The notes under the pieces: generated by a model | Databases searched by the model: none | Told to the model about the DNA's origin: nothing | What the model saw: the letters and a program-made list of their open reading frames with translations, nothing else | DNA from: Straminergon stramineum | Lineage: Eukaryota > Streptophyta > Bryopsida > Hypnales > Calliergonaceae | DNA length: 64,000 nucleotides | Assembly (NCBI GenBank): GCA_963920665.1 | Contig: OY987264.1 | Span: forward strand, 22,672,906 to 22,736,905 | Direction: 5' to 3' | Program-made: the position numbers and the translations under genes | Part shown: one piece after another, positions 34,701 through 46,780 of the stretch | How the letters are laid out: every line of letters starts with the position of its first letter | Numbering within the stretch: position 1 is the first letter of the stretch

Positions 34701-37464
34701 TTGGATTTATACCATGATGTTATACACAATAATGTAGACCTATGGTGAAAATTTCATGTTTTTTGATCATATTTAGTATTTTATATGAATTTTCTTCATT
34801 TTATCCTTAAGAATTAATAATAATTTCATATTTTCACGAAATTTTTATGACTTACAGAAGACATGAGATTTCATCTCTGAAAAATAAGTATAATTTTTTT
34901 TATCTATATATAATTTCAAAACAATAGGAAATAGAGTGAAGGGTTGTGAGCTTGAATCTGTGGTCATAGGCTTGTCCTTTCATGGATAATTTCACACAAA
35001 ACTTTTTGGGCTAAGTTTTCAATATATTTTGAAAACTTCTAACATTCAAGGGTTAAAAATTCTTGTATTTTTTTTACAATCAAACTATTTTCCAATTTGC
35101 TTCAAATATGTAGTTTCTAATCTTTACCAAATGATGCCTTTATACCTATAGTTGATCAATCAAAGTGTAAATTATAGAGTGACCAAACCAATAAGCAAAA
35201 ATAAAAAACCAACCTAAATTCACTATTTAGGAAGATCTAGATAGGTAGTTAGGTTGCAATTATCTTCATGGGCTACAAACACTTAAAAATATTTTAAGTA
35301 TTTCTACGATGAAAATCGTTTCAACCAAGGGTTATCTAAAGAAAGTATATGTTTGAAAAAGAATCTCACATGTTTTGAAACTATTTTGGGTACTAAACTA
35401 TTGTTTGAATGAACACGTGTTTGAGTATATTGTAAGATTCATTTTAATCGTGAAGAAAAAACTTGCTTAACTTCAACCCCGCCCTTGAAAAATTACATTA
35501 CTTCTTTCAATGATGTATCCCTCTGACTACCATTCATCAAACATTTCAAACAATGCTCCTATGCAACTTGTGGTTGAAAACCACTTCTCACTAGTCATAG
35601 TAACATGATCTATGTAAACTAAGCTTTTAAGATCCACCTTTCATGGTGAGTTTGCCAAGATGTGAACCTTAAAGCTTAAAGCTTAAACCTCAAAGGACAA
35701 GACCTAACACCAACTAAGGTACTTTACCAAAAGCCCAAAAATGATTTGATTTTTGAACCAATAGGTGCATTCTTCATTTCTACAATGATCTAAAAAGCCA
35801 TCCATCAACCATTTTGGGGGTTGGTGCAATGTTACAAGAATAATCAGCATAGACTATGATTCTACTAGTGTTTACAATCTACAACTTACTCAAAACCCCT
35901 AAAACCCTATCAAAAAACCTCAACTCGACCCATTCAACTCTGCACAACCCACTATGATCCCCTTGGTGTGTTTCAACCAAAGAGATCCATTGATAAAAAA
36001 AAGGGGCACTTTAGAACTATGATCAAGAGTTGAGAGGCTGTCGATTTCCACCAATCAGGTTGCAAGAAACTAAAAATTTGGCAATCTTATCAGTGGGAAT
36101 TGACGCCCTAAAGTGCCCCTGAATGTGGGCTCAAAAATTTCAGAGAGAAAAAGTGCAGTTCATCAATCAATTAATCAATCATGCCACTAGCCCTAGATAC
36201 CTTCCTATCCAAACAATGCAATACAGAACGACAGGTTTGGGAACGTTGAATTCCGTGCCAAACAGTGTGAAAATTTGTAACAGAGATCCATTCGCCCCCA
36301 AAAGCTCATCCGTCAAAAATTCATCCAAAATCTCCCAAAGCCCAGACAGAGTTCATCTGAAAGCTCCTGGTTCAGTTGAAAAGTTCCAACAGAGTTACCC
36401 CCAAAGCACTCGCCGGCCATTATGGACTGATGGACAGAGTACGGTACTACAACTGAAGCCGTAAGTAGAAGTCCAACGGAGTTCATCCACCAAAGTAATA
36501 CCGGCACCAGTAAAGACCGACCCGCTCACAGAGTTCATCCAAAAGCCTCTACAGTAGCTGAAGTCGTTCAAAAGCCAAAGCACCCCGTCTGCCAAAAGCG
36601 CCGAACTCCCAAAGCGCACGAGCCCCACCACCTCTCTGCGGATGGATCAGCCCGCCCCCACCCTCACCCCCATCGCTGACTCAACTTTATCGACTCCCCA
36701 TTCCAAATCCACAACGCCCGCCATCGTCACATCCACACCCTCCACATTTCGCCAAAATTTCGTAAAATTCGCAAAATTCCTTTTACAGCCAGAACTTCAG
36801 GAGAGATGCTCACTCCAACCCCAACTCCCCTTTGCGCGCTTTTCCAGCCCATTGGGGAAGGCGACAGAAATTCTCTTCGCCGGATTGGGGCCTTACTGTA
36901 CCTTACACGAAACGTCTCGGTGGTCCCGCTTTCATTTGCCCCACCCCCCCACAGAAGTGGATAAGATCACCATTCCAGCACACACACGTTGACACTCCAC
37001 GAGCAAAAACTAACTTGGCCCAAAAAAATTGGCTTAAATCGATTTCACAACTGTCTGCCTCGTGTTGCCGTCTCGAGAGCGCCATCATCTGTCTTGGGGG
37101 GGACGTCAGGATTACAGGAATTTTTCGTTCGGGGAGTAGTCGACGCATGGCGACGTGAGAAAGGTGCTGCATTTTTGTGGGTCCGAGTGGACTGCATGAA
37201 TTTGTTGTCAATCGAGGTCGGTCAGATTCAGAGGAATAATTAGGAAATTTGGGGTTTAAATGTGCGAGGGGAGCTTGTTTAGTTTCAATTGCTATGGGGA
37301 TTTTTTTTTCCCATTGTGAATGCGTTCATGGTGTGTCTGAGATCGTGAATGGTGGACTTGAGGAGAGAGAACGAGAAGTGTGAGTCAGTTAACGAGCGAA
37401 ATGTGGAGGTGACGATCCTTTGCGTTGCGTGTTTTGAGATTGAACCGTGTTTTGTAAGCACACA
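31735..37464. other. Intergenic region, AT-rich, no gene seen
   Basis: The first few hundred bases probably include the 3' UTR of the glucanase. The middle (about 32,400-36,100) is AT-rich with scattered repeat fragments: 33,880-33,990 matches 20,330-20,470, and 33,280-33,520 has many TTGCAA-type words. From about 36,100 the DNA becomes CA-rich and then GC-richer (36,600-37,460) and probably contains the promoter and leader of the GNAT gene. I find no open frame with a recognisable domain. Confidence 0.45.
33880..33990 (+). repeat. Dispersed repeat fragment shared with 20,330-20,470
   Basis: It contains the same phrase 'atctaacccaagtcgtttca' as the copy inside the transposon, with matching flanks over roughly 100 bp. 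Confidence 0.65.
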
Positions 37465-40143
37465 ATGTCGATCCTCAGCTTCGTATCGAATCGTGGAGGT
37501 TTAGCTGGTGAACGCGCTGCTGTGCTTGTGTCTGTTCCTTGGGGAGGATGGTCGAAGTTGGAGAGAGTTTCCTGTAGTCGGAATAGAAGAACAGTGCGAG
37601 GGATCAGTGCGTGTGCGGCGCCGGCGGCACCTTGCCAGAGTTTCGAAGCTGCGAGTTCTCCTGTTCTTGAGAGAGTTGGGTTTGGAGGCGTGGCGTTTGG
37701 GTCACGGGCTTTTCAAACGGTGATGGTGGATGGGCTGGTGTTCCAGCAAGCGCGGTCACCGGAGCTTATTAGAGCAGCGGCGTATTTGCGCGCTGTCTCG
37801 TTCTACTCGTTTCCTGAAGGTCGCAGTGAAGAAGCTGTCCAGGTACTGACTTCCTTCCCTTCTCACGCCTGGGCTGATCACTCTTCTGGCAACGTCCATT
37901 TCCTTTTGACTTGATTTTTCAGTTCGGAATTTTTTGTTGACACGCATTTCGAAGATTCGCGTGATAAATGTTTGAGAGGTTGCTTGCCAGTTTGAAGAGC
38001 TGAAACAAAAATCTCAGAATTCACGCTATTTCCAGCTTGTGAGCAGATCAGATTTAGACTATTACAGAAATGTTCTGCCTTGCCTTGAGCCGTTTGCAGC
38101 GAACTTGCTCTGCAATGTTTCCAGTAGAGGACATTGTCTCTAAATTTGTGACACTGCGAATGTGAATCTCAAATCTCCGTCGGTGTCTGGATTGCAGTTG
38201 CATCGCAAGATGAAGGTAGCGGACGAGTTCAGTGCTCTTAAGTCCAAAGTGGCAGGGCTCCAGCAAGGCTACAAGCGCATTGTATGTATTCTAGCGCTCT
38301 ACCCGCTCTCCAGACTAGCAGATTCGTCAGTGGTCAAACTCCACCCCTCCTTGAAGGTATGCGATCAAGCCCATTACATCCTGCTCTGATTCCTACGCCT
38401 CGTTTTTGGGTATATTTGAGATGTGATTCACCAGTCAATGATTGAGAGCCTTGGGACGCTTGAGAGCATGTCTTGGACGTATTGCCAAGTCGATCTGAAC
38501 TTTTTGGTTGATTCAAGGGGCTTAGAATAAGGAGAAGAACTATGGAAACCGTACAATCCTTGAACGTCGATCTCTTTGAGTTGTCGGAATTGCACGACTT
38601 TGTCTTTTCAAATGAAATCCATACCTATCGTAGTTTTTTTGGATCTCTGTGCAGATGAGTGTCACTATTTTTTGACGCGCAATTTCATGAAATTTGATGA
38701 TCTAGTCTTCTAAGTGAGCTTATGAGATAGTCTTGGTTGCCTTGAACACTGGACATGGCATTGTGAGCGAAGGAAATTCATGAGCGATGTGGTAATTGTG
38801 TCTGAGCAGGTTACATTAGACAATGGCGAGGAGCATGTGCTGGTGGGATCTCTGGATTTGAATCAAGGCATTGCGCTGCCGGGAGAAAGCGCGGTGAAGA
38901 AGGTTCCCGAGATGAGCGCTTCATTCAGCCTTGCTAGAATGACGTCTTCTGTTAACATATCAACCCCTTCAAGAAGAACACAGGTAACCACTCGTGCTCC
39001 ACTTCAGCCCCTGTTTGTATCGGCAAGTTCGTGAAATTGGCGAGTTCCAGGCTGTCAAAAATTGTGACATTCGTCTGAAAACTAGGACTGGTATAGATTT
39101 AAAATTTCAAAGGGTCAAAGACGTGGAATTCCGCCAGTTTGATTAACGAGATTGACGTTTTGTTCCTGCCAACTTGGCTCGAACCGGTCATTAGTCCGCA
39201 TTGGTGATCAATTCTAGCCAAGTTTTGGTGGTCCGTGGGTAGAGTATCTAACTAATTTTCGTTATTATTTGGTGAACTACTTCGTTGATGATTTCCACTA
39301 ATAAATGCTTTGTCAATTATCATCAACATGTGGGCTTGCTATCAGTGTGGTGCTTTTGCAGTTACAATTAATTCATATTTCGTTAAAGCCTTCTGTTGCA
39401 ATTTGTAAAGTAGGCGTTCCGCATATACTCTAGTCTTTATGGAATATTGTATAAAAAGCTTTGGTACTCATCGTACAGGGCCTTGCAGATTTTGATTCCT
39501 TTGAGGAACGGTTAATTGAACGTTGGAACTGAATGCAGGCCATTGGTGGAAATCTTCGTGAACGAGGATACCTTTCAAATGTATGTGTGGCCCCTTTGAT
39601 GCGCCAGAGGGGTATCGGAACGGCTCTCCTCCAGCAAGCTCAAACTGTTGCTCAGCTTTGGGGTATGCTCTTCTGAACACAGAGCCAGTGTCTGTGTCAC
39701 ACTCTCTTGATGGCTGGTTAGTGGAAGGCTATACTGAATTCATAAACCCCTTCAACCAATAACTTACAGACATGGACGTTCTGGATTGATAAAATGACTT
39801 GGCATTGACTGAAGTTTATGTCTAATAACCTTCTTGAGCCTCCACTCTCTCGAAGGTTATCGAATCCTTTTTGAACCCTTCTTATATGTAAAGCATGATG
39901 TGTCTCCGGCGAGTGGTTGGTCTAACCAGATCGCTTCGGCTTTACACCCCCGCAGGAATCAAGAATTTGTATGTCCACGCGGTATCCACAAACGAGGCTG
40001 CAGTCAAGCTGTACAACAAGGTCGATTTCAGTGTGGAGAAGGAGGAGGTTGCACCCATTGCACGACGAGAGATCCCGGAGCTTACTTCATTTGGAAGAAG
40101 ACAAGTCCAGCCACGCCGTCTCTTATTACACAAGTTCATCTAA
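37465..40143 (+). CDS. GNAT-family N-acetyltransferase, probably plastid-targeted
   Basis: Five exons (37465-37842, 38198-38356, 38810-38983, 39539-39662, 39956-40143) join in phase to 340 residues. The first about 75 residues are rich in Ser, Arg and Ala with few acids, like a plastid transit peptide. The middle part (RKMKVADEFSALKSKVAGLQQGYKR, then VLVGSLDLNQGIALP) follows a known plant GNAT subfamily. The acetyl-CoA binding loop is visible in LSNVCVAPLMRQRGIGTALL (R..G.G). The last strand, NLYVHAVSTNEAAVKLYNKVDF, is the usual GNAT motif for the second half of the fold, with the Tyr of the LY.K.GF-type element. Family members in plant plastids acetylate protein N-termini and lysines, and some act on metabolites, so the substrate is not certain. 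The ATG at 37465 is the first in the frame. Confidence 0.9.
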
Positions 40144-41046
40144 CAACTGTCACTCAGTGAGACATCCATTGAACTCACAGACAATTTTCAGTTCAGAGTC
40201 GAAGCGGCGAACACGCTTCTTTCAGTGTACCATTACAGGTTCATTCAATGATCACACATTGTGATATTGCAGGAATCCCATTTCCATTTTAGAATTGTAC
40301 CAATCACAGCCGATCGGTTTTGTATATGAAAAACCTTGAATGTAAGCTTAGTTTGAATCTCCAGGGTCTCTAGTTTTAATCGAGAACTCCCGTGCAGATT
40401 AGAAGTGATCTTTAGGATTAAGTAGGTGATAGTGTTTTAGTGCTGCCTGCGAGTGGCAAGCTTAGATTGAGAATTATACTCAGCCACCGGCGAGCTTCCT
40501 GAAAAGTTAACCCAGCTCATACTCAAAACGAGTGAGCTTGTGGTCTGGAACTGCTTTACCTATCTTGTATTTTTAAATACAATTCGTGGATACTGACTGC
40601 AGTAATATGCAAACTTTTAGCAAAGCAAAATTATATTTTTTATGGTACCAATTGATTGACCAAACGTTTCCTGTTCTAATGGTTTTGGTGGGGTCTTTCA
40701 GCATCTGTGATCTATTGTACCATGGAGCCTTTATTTGTCCACATGGAGAAGGTGTCCGCAGAGAGCCGCGTTTGTTGAAAAAGCTGGTCAAGACGGTGCT
40801 ATATTTGGTGTTTTGTAAAGTATTTTCTGTTTCAAAAATTAAAATAACAGAAATCGCTTAGGACCCAGTTGGTAAAGAAGAAGAAAGAACTCCTGTGATT
40901 CTATGATTCCTGTGGTTTTAACTGCTAAAAGCATCCAAGAGGCAAGTGGATTCTGACATGTGCGGCAAAAGTTAATCACCTGAAAACATTGAGTCAATAC
41001 ATTGGGTGATTGTTTTCAAGGGTGGATCGTTTCTTTACGCCACCAT

Positions 41047-41718
41047 TTTAACCCTAAAAGGATGGATTGGTGAAATCCACCCTTTTGTAACTGTGTGACA
41101 TCATCTACATTAAAAAAATAAAAAATACACATTGGAGGTCAAAGTACTATAGAAGATATCCCCTTTTCGCACAAAAATCAATGGATGAATAGTTGTAGTC
41201 CTGTCCTACATAGAGAGATTCTTTGTCATTCATCAAACTCAAAACATTTGCTTTGATGTTTAAGAGTTAACCCTTGAAGGACAGATTGGAGATCGTGGAA
41301 ATCATTGCTTTTGGAACTATGTGACATCATCTACTTTAAACAAAACAAAAATATTCATTGGAGGTCAAATCATTGTAGAAGACCTCCCCTTTTCACAACA
41401 AAATTATGAGGATGAATAGTTGCACTTCTATCCTAATAGAAGGATTCTTTGTCATTCATCAGACACAAAACGTCTGTGTCAATGTTTAAGGGTTAACCTT
41501 TAAAGGTGACTATGAAAATCATCCTTTTTGGAACTATGTGACATCATCTACTTTAAAAAAAAACCTCATTGGAGGTCAAACTAATATGCAAGATCTCTCC
41601 TTTTTGTACAAAATTCCAAGGATGAACAATTGCACTTTTGTTCTACATAGGAAGTTAGATTCTTTGTCATTTTTCGGACATAAAACATCTTCAATGTTGT
41701 TTAAGGGTTAAGTTGGTA
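41047..41718 (+). repeat. Tandem repeat, three ~220-bp units
   Basis: The anchor 'gtgacatcatctac' begins at 41095, 41321 and 41538, giving spacings of 226 and 217 bp. Each unit also shows 'cattggaggtcaaa', 'cctt.tcg/ca.aa', 'gattctttgtcatt' and a closing 'tttaagggttaa'-like word. The units differ by substitutions and small indels. No reading frame is conserved. Confidence 0.85.
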
Positions 41719-43314
41719 TGGTAACTTCCAACAACTGCAAGTCATCACAACATTATTTACCAATGAGGCAAGGGTACCTTTTGCATCCTTGAAAAAGAGA
41801 CTTGTACATTGAATAAAATTGTCTTATATAAATCTTTAGCCAACTCCAATCCTGGAATTAATTGAGAAATCCCTCTCAAGTATGGGGAAGACCATTGTCT
41901 GGTTATACAATGTTATGAGGTAGGAAGAACCAACCTTTATATAAAAATAGCTTAGTAAAATCTCTAGCTCTAGTAAAAATTGCCTATAATTTCTTATTCA
42001 ACATCAATAGAAATTTTGAGTTCCTACTTGGAATTGGAAAGAGTCTTATCTACCTAGATGAGTTTTTAAAGTACAAAATCAACCACCTATTGTAAGAGAA
42101 AAGTTTTTGCATTGTACAAGTTGGGTAGGTCTCCAAGGTCAAGTGCATATATAGGTTGGTTAATCCAAAATTTGTAAGTCTCCTAATTTTTACAAGAGTG
42201 TGTAAAAGCAATAGAATCAATAACACTTATTATGCCAAAATATTATTTGTAGAAGAAAAAATGAGTGTTTAAAGGAGTTCCAACTTCAATAAGTATGCAC
42301 TTTTTGCAATGATATTTTCAAGAGTTGTAAAGTCAAAAAAAAACCCATTGCAACTAATAAAATAGTTTTGCGTTTTTGCATGAATTTTTGTTGAATTTCT
42401 AGAGTACAAGACTTAAACTTCTAATTACAATTCGTACTTTTGTAGATGACCACCAAAGTCACTAATTGATATATTCCCAAATACTACCTACCCAAGGGTA
42501 AAAGCATTGATGGGAATAGTTGGTGTAAGAAGGGGAAGACATACTTTACCTTTAGTCCACAAAATTGTCCATAGATAGTTAAAGATGACATCCTAAGAGG
42601 TCCTTTAGGAGGTTAATGGAATTTTTACCATTTTTAGGAGAAAATGAGTTCAAAAGTGGCCACTAATAGTGGTAAACAACTTACTAAATTCCTTGGTTCT
42701 CATCCTCATAAGTTCTTGATTCTTCATCTCACTTGTCACTTTCAAAATATTCAATTGGATCTTTGTGCTTCTTTTTTATTGTGTTCAATGCATCTCTTTA
42801 CCTATATTTGTAAAATAATAAGCAAATTTACTCTAAGATCATGGATGGAAGAAACTCTACAAGTGAAGAAGCATTTGGAAGATCCTAGTATTCCTATTAG
42901 CTAGAGGAGTTCTGTGCTTCTTTCAAAGTGGTTCATTGTTTATTTTATCACAAGAAAGTTGACTTTCTAGTTGAACTAACTTGAAAGGGCTTGTTTGGTG
43001 CCCTATTAATTTACTAAATTGTTGCAAAACCCATAATGATTCAAACACTTCTATTATCATTGCAATTTAAGACAACAATGGATTTAATGAATTTCATGAT
43101 GGCACTCACAACCATTTTAGTCTGAATCAAAGCAATGGTGAATAGATTCTTTGTTGTGTTTGTACTTCAAAGAACTACACCTTCTTTTGATAGACTAGAT
43201 CTAAAATTGTCTTTCGTAAGAGAATATCCCAAGTTCTTTAAATAAAATTTTTATTACATGTGTTTGAAGAATATATCAAAGTCAATCAATCAAATTCAAA
43301 ACCATGGTTGCTAG

Positions 43315-43694
43315 CATGTGAGCCAAGGTTCTTGAGCCTATGAGCTTAGGAGCCTAGGCTCCTATGTTATTAGTACCTATATTATAGGTACCTTCCATAG
43401 TTATAAGATATTTATAATTGTAGGTGTTTATGTTGTAGGTACCTATGTTATAAGCACCTTCCATAGTTATAGGATGTTTATATAATAAGTGCCTAATTAT
43501 ATTATGAGTATCTATGTTTTAGGTACCCATGTTATAGTATATTTATATTATAGGTACCTATGTTACAATCACCTTACATGGTTATAGGGTACTCATATTA
43601 AGAGTATGTATGTTATAAACACTTTCAATAGTTGTAGAATATCTACTTACACCTAGGCTCAAGGCTCATAGGCTCTCATTTCTAGGCTCACATG
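43315..43694. mobile_element. Foldback element (380 bp) with internal sub-repeats
   Basis: The left end CATGTGAGCC is repeated exactly, reverse-complemented, at the right end (GGCTCACATG). The arms stay similar for about 43 bp through GAGCCTATGAGC and GAGCCTAGG. The interior contains four or so degenerate units with 'taggtacctatgttata' and 'ccatagttatagg'. No clear target duplication is visible. Confidence 0.65.
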
Positions 43695-44286
43695 TTAGTG
43701 TCGTTGAATTCAAGACAAGATCCAATATCTTGAACAAAGTCATAGAAAAGCATTGGATTTTCAATGCAACACAAGAGAAGGGTTGACTTCCATTGAGGCA
43801 AAGTTTGGCATCAATGCTACAAGGGACAAAGTTATACTCTAGTGTCTATTGTTTGAGCAATTAAATGTGTTAATGTTTAACTTCTAAAGTCCCAAGGCCT
43901 TTTTTCCATCAAAACTATTGAAAATTTCCATTTCTATTGCAAAGAGAATTTTTTTGCATATCTAACAATAGGATTTTTGTAGTGCACTAGTGTAAAAATG
44001 TGAGGAAGAAATTTCAAAAACTTTAATCCAAAAGATTGCTAGATATTTAGCTTAAATTTTTTTCAGCAATCATTTTGAATTTCTAATTTTTTATGTTGAA
44101 GAATTGAGTTGAGGGTCTAGGAAATTTTTACAAGGAACACACACTTAATTTTCACTCGTTAAAAATTGTTGAATAGAAGTAGGTTCAAGATTGAATTAAA
44201 AACTAAACTGTTAAGCTCTAAGATGGAGTTGAAACATACTTATCTCAATAGTAGAATTGTTCTAGCAAGAGATTTTTACCTTGAAA

Positions 44287-44322
<36 letters not shown>

Positions 44323-44828
44323 GAATTTAGAAATGAATCTTGGCTATTAGTTATTTTTTCAAGAAGATGCTCTAATTGTCTGAATAACAAGATTGTTAAT
44401 AAATTTCACCTCCCTAGTCCAAGTGGAATGAATTGAAGCTTCCCATGTAGATCAAAACAAAATATATGAGAGAAAAATTGAAAAATTTGTAATTCTAATT
44501 TTTTTGGAGAAATTTTTATTTATTTCAATTGGTGCCCAAATTTTATTTTCAAAAAATTACAACAAATATTGAGACCATATGAGCCTGTCCAAATTCACTT
44601 TGTTCACTAGGGGGACAAAAAGACTTTAGGGGTTAATAGAAAACATTAGAGGATTTTAGTACTATTTAGTATTAAAAAAAATTAAAATTGAAGCTGAAAT
44701 TTGAAGGGGATGATTTTCTAGTAGACTTGTAGTTGCAACTAAAAGAAATTCTAAAAATAAATAATTGTATGTTTTATAGAAGTCCTCAAAATTTACTTTT
44801 TTCTTCTTGAAATTTGAAACATATAAAA

Positions 44829-44830
<2 letters not shown>

Positions 44831-44916
<86 letters not shown>
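44831..44916 (+). repeat. ATT microsatellite (~29 units)
   Basis: An uninterrupted TTA/ATT run of about 86 bases. A minus-strand frame across it reads poly-Asn and is an artefact of the repeat. Confidence 0.95.
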
Positions 44917-46213
44917 TTGGTGAATGACCATCTTCATAGAGTTTTGACAAATGGCCAATTTTTTTAATCTTTAAATATTTTTTCCTATTTTTACAAATGA
45001 AAAATCGAAGTAAGTATGTTCTTAAGATTTTTCACTTTTTCAATTCTCCTATTTAGAATTTTTTTATGCTTTATCATCCTAGGATACAATCTTCTTACTC
45101 ATGTATAGATTGACCATATTTTTAAAATAAATAAAAATCATTTTTCTAGTTTTAAAGAGCTCTACAAAACTAAGGATGAGCATACTAAAAACACAACTAT
45201 ATTAGAAGATGTTTCTTACAATCACCATCAATCATCCTTAGAGTTCTACTAAGATTTTAATATATTGTAGTTGCGGTTTCGAAAGCATCCCAACCACTCA
45301 AATCTTGCGAGGGTTGCAAATTAAATGCAAACTCTAGTAAGCAAAGGTATGTTAAGATAAAAGACTTACAATTCTTTATTTTGTTTAGTATACTAGCCCC
45401 ATGCTCCCTAAACAAACATGTACACTTAAAAAATTTATTGGACATTGGTCAAATGAACCTAGCCTATATCCACCTTCCGAGAATTTCAAGGTTACATTTC
45501 ATAATATCCCTTGAAGTCACCTAGAGGAGGGGGGGGGGGGGGAGGGGAATACATATCTAGGCTCCCCACGGGACTAGGGATGAAGGCTACTCAATTGGTT
45601 TCCCTCTGTCGCTCCTATGTTGCTCTTCTATTTCAAGATTGACATTAGTCCCTCTTTTATCCCAGGGTGAAATGGACAGGAGCTCCTAGCTAGTGACTAT
45701 TGGTTGCGAAGGGAGACACTTAGACATCCGCTTTTTAGCATCCAATGTGAATTTTTATTTACCAAGTCCTTTTATGATTAACTTTCTTGGATGGTCTCAG
45801 ACATTCATTCGTCAAACATGATTTGGCCCTAGACAATATAGTTTATACTTCCTAGACTCTTCCAAGGTCTAGTATCAACAACTACTTGATAGGTGGTAGG
45901 ACACAACATTGACTTGCAATGAAATGCAATAGAGATGCAAATTAGAAGTGTCAATATCCATGTAACCAATCTTATCAAAACTAAACTAGAAACAAATTGG
46001 AAGAACCTTGGAGGTGGAAACAATGGAACAATGTTCCATGGAGCTCAATTGTCAATCGGCAGTTCTAATGCATTGATGGAGTTGCAAAGTGGGAAGAAGA
46101 GTATAAATAGTAGAATGATCGAAAACAATGCCAACACCCAACTATAACTATTGAAGTTTGTTGCTCCATCTTTTTAGAGTAGGGTACAAGAAGAAACATT
46201 GAGATGACTCCAT

Positions 46214-46599
46214 CACTACTATAAAATGGCCATTTGCAATATATTGTTGCCAAACAACTGAAACAATATTCTTAAGAATATCTAAAAAACCTCAGAATAA
46301 TTCAAGAAATCATTAAAAGCTGATTTCAAATTCTTATTGCAATAGCATTGCCAAGAGCATGGCAATTTATAGTTGGGAACTGTTGCAAAAGATGCTGCAA
46401 AAATCATTGCAAAAAGATTGCAAATCAACATCAATAAGCATTGCAAATCATTATGACTAAACCATTGCAAAACTAGTGCAAATACATGGAAAAAAAGAAA
46501 CATTGCAAAACTATTGCAAAACAAAAGCAATTTATCGTTGAAATTGCAATGCAACTTACTGCCAAGAAAAGCATTGCATATAGGTACTCTCAAGTAGTG
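46214..46599. mobile_element. CACTA-like MITE rich in TTGCAA words
   Basis: The left end begins CACTACTATAAAATGGCC and the right end, reverse-complemented, begins CACTACTTGAGAGTACC; both continue to a TGCAAT word. CACTAC ends are typical of the CACTA (CMC/EnSpm) superfamily. The flanking triplets are CAT and AAT, so a 3-bp duplication is imperfect at best. The interior of about 330 bp carries more than ten copies of 'attgcaa'. Confidence 0.6.
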
Positions 46600-46780
46600 A
46601 ATTCAGCACTCACACATCGCTACCGTAGCAAGCGTTGTGAGCAACGCCCCATAGAAGACACAATATTGACGGGGGTTAATCACCCTGCCTGGTTTTCAAA
46701 CTATGAAGTCCTTTTCGTAACTGGAAAGTCTCAGATCAAGTATGCACAGGAATTCTATACCGGTACTAACTGCAGTTAAC

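Larger units (their letters stand above)
40144..46780. other. AT-rich intergenic region with repeats
   Basis: I see no gene. About 40,144-40,400 probably contains the GNAT 3' UTR. The rest is AT-rich and repeat-dense: a ~220-bp tandem array (41047-41718), a foldback element (43315-43694), a copy of a dispersed repeat (43870-44050), a 30-base T run (44289-44318), an ATT microsatellite (44831-44916), a G run near 45,531 and a CACTA-like MITE (46214-46599). Confidence 0.5.

Noticed and set aside
44662..44958. Minus-strand frame with a poly-asparagine run
   Set aside because: It is only the ATT microsatellite read in one frame; the flanks have no domain.
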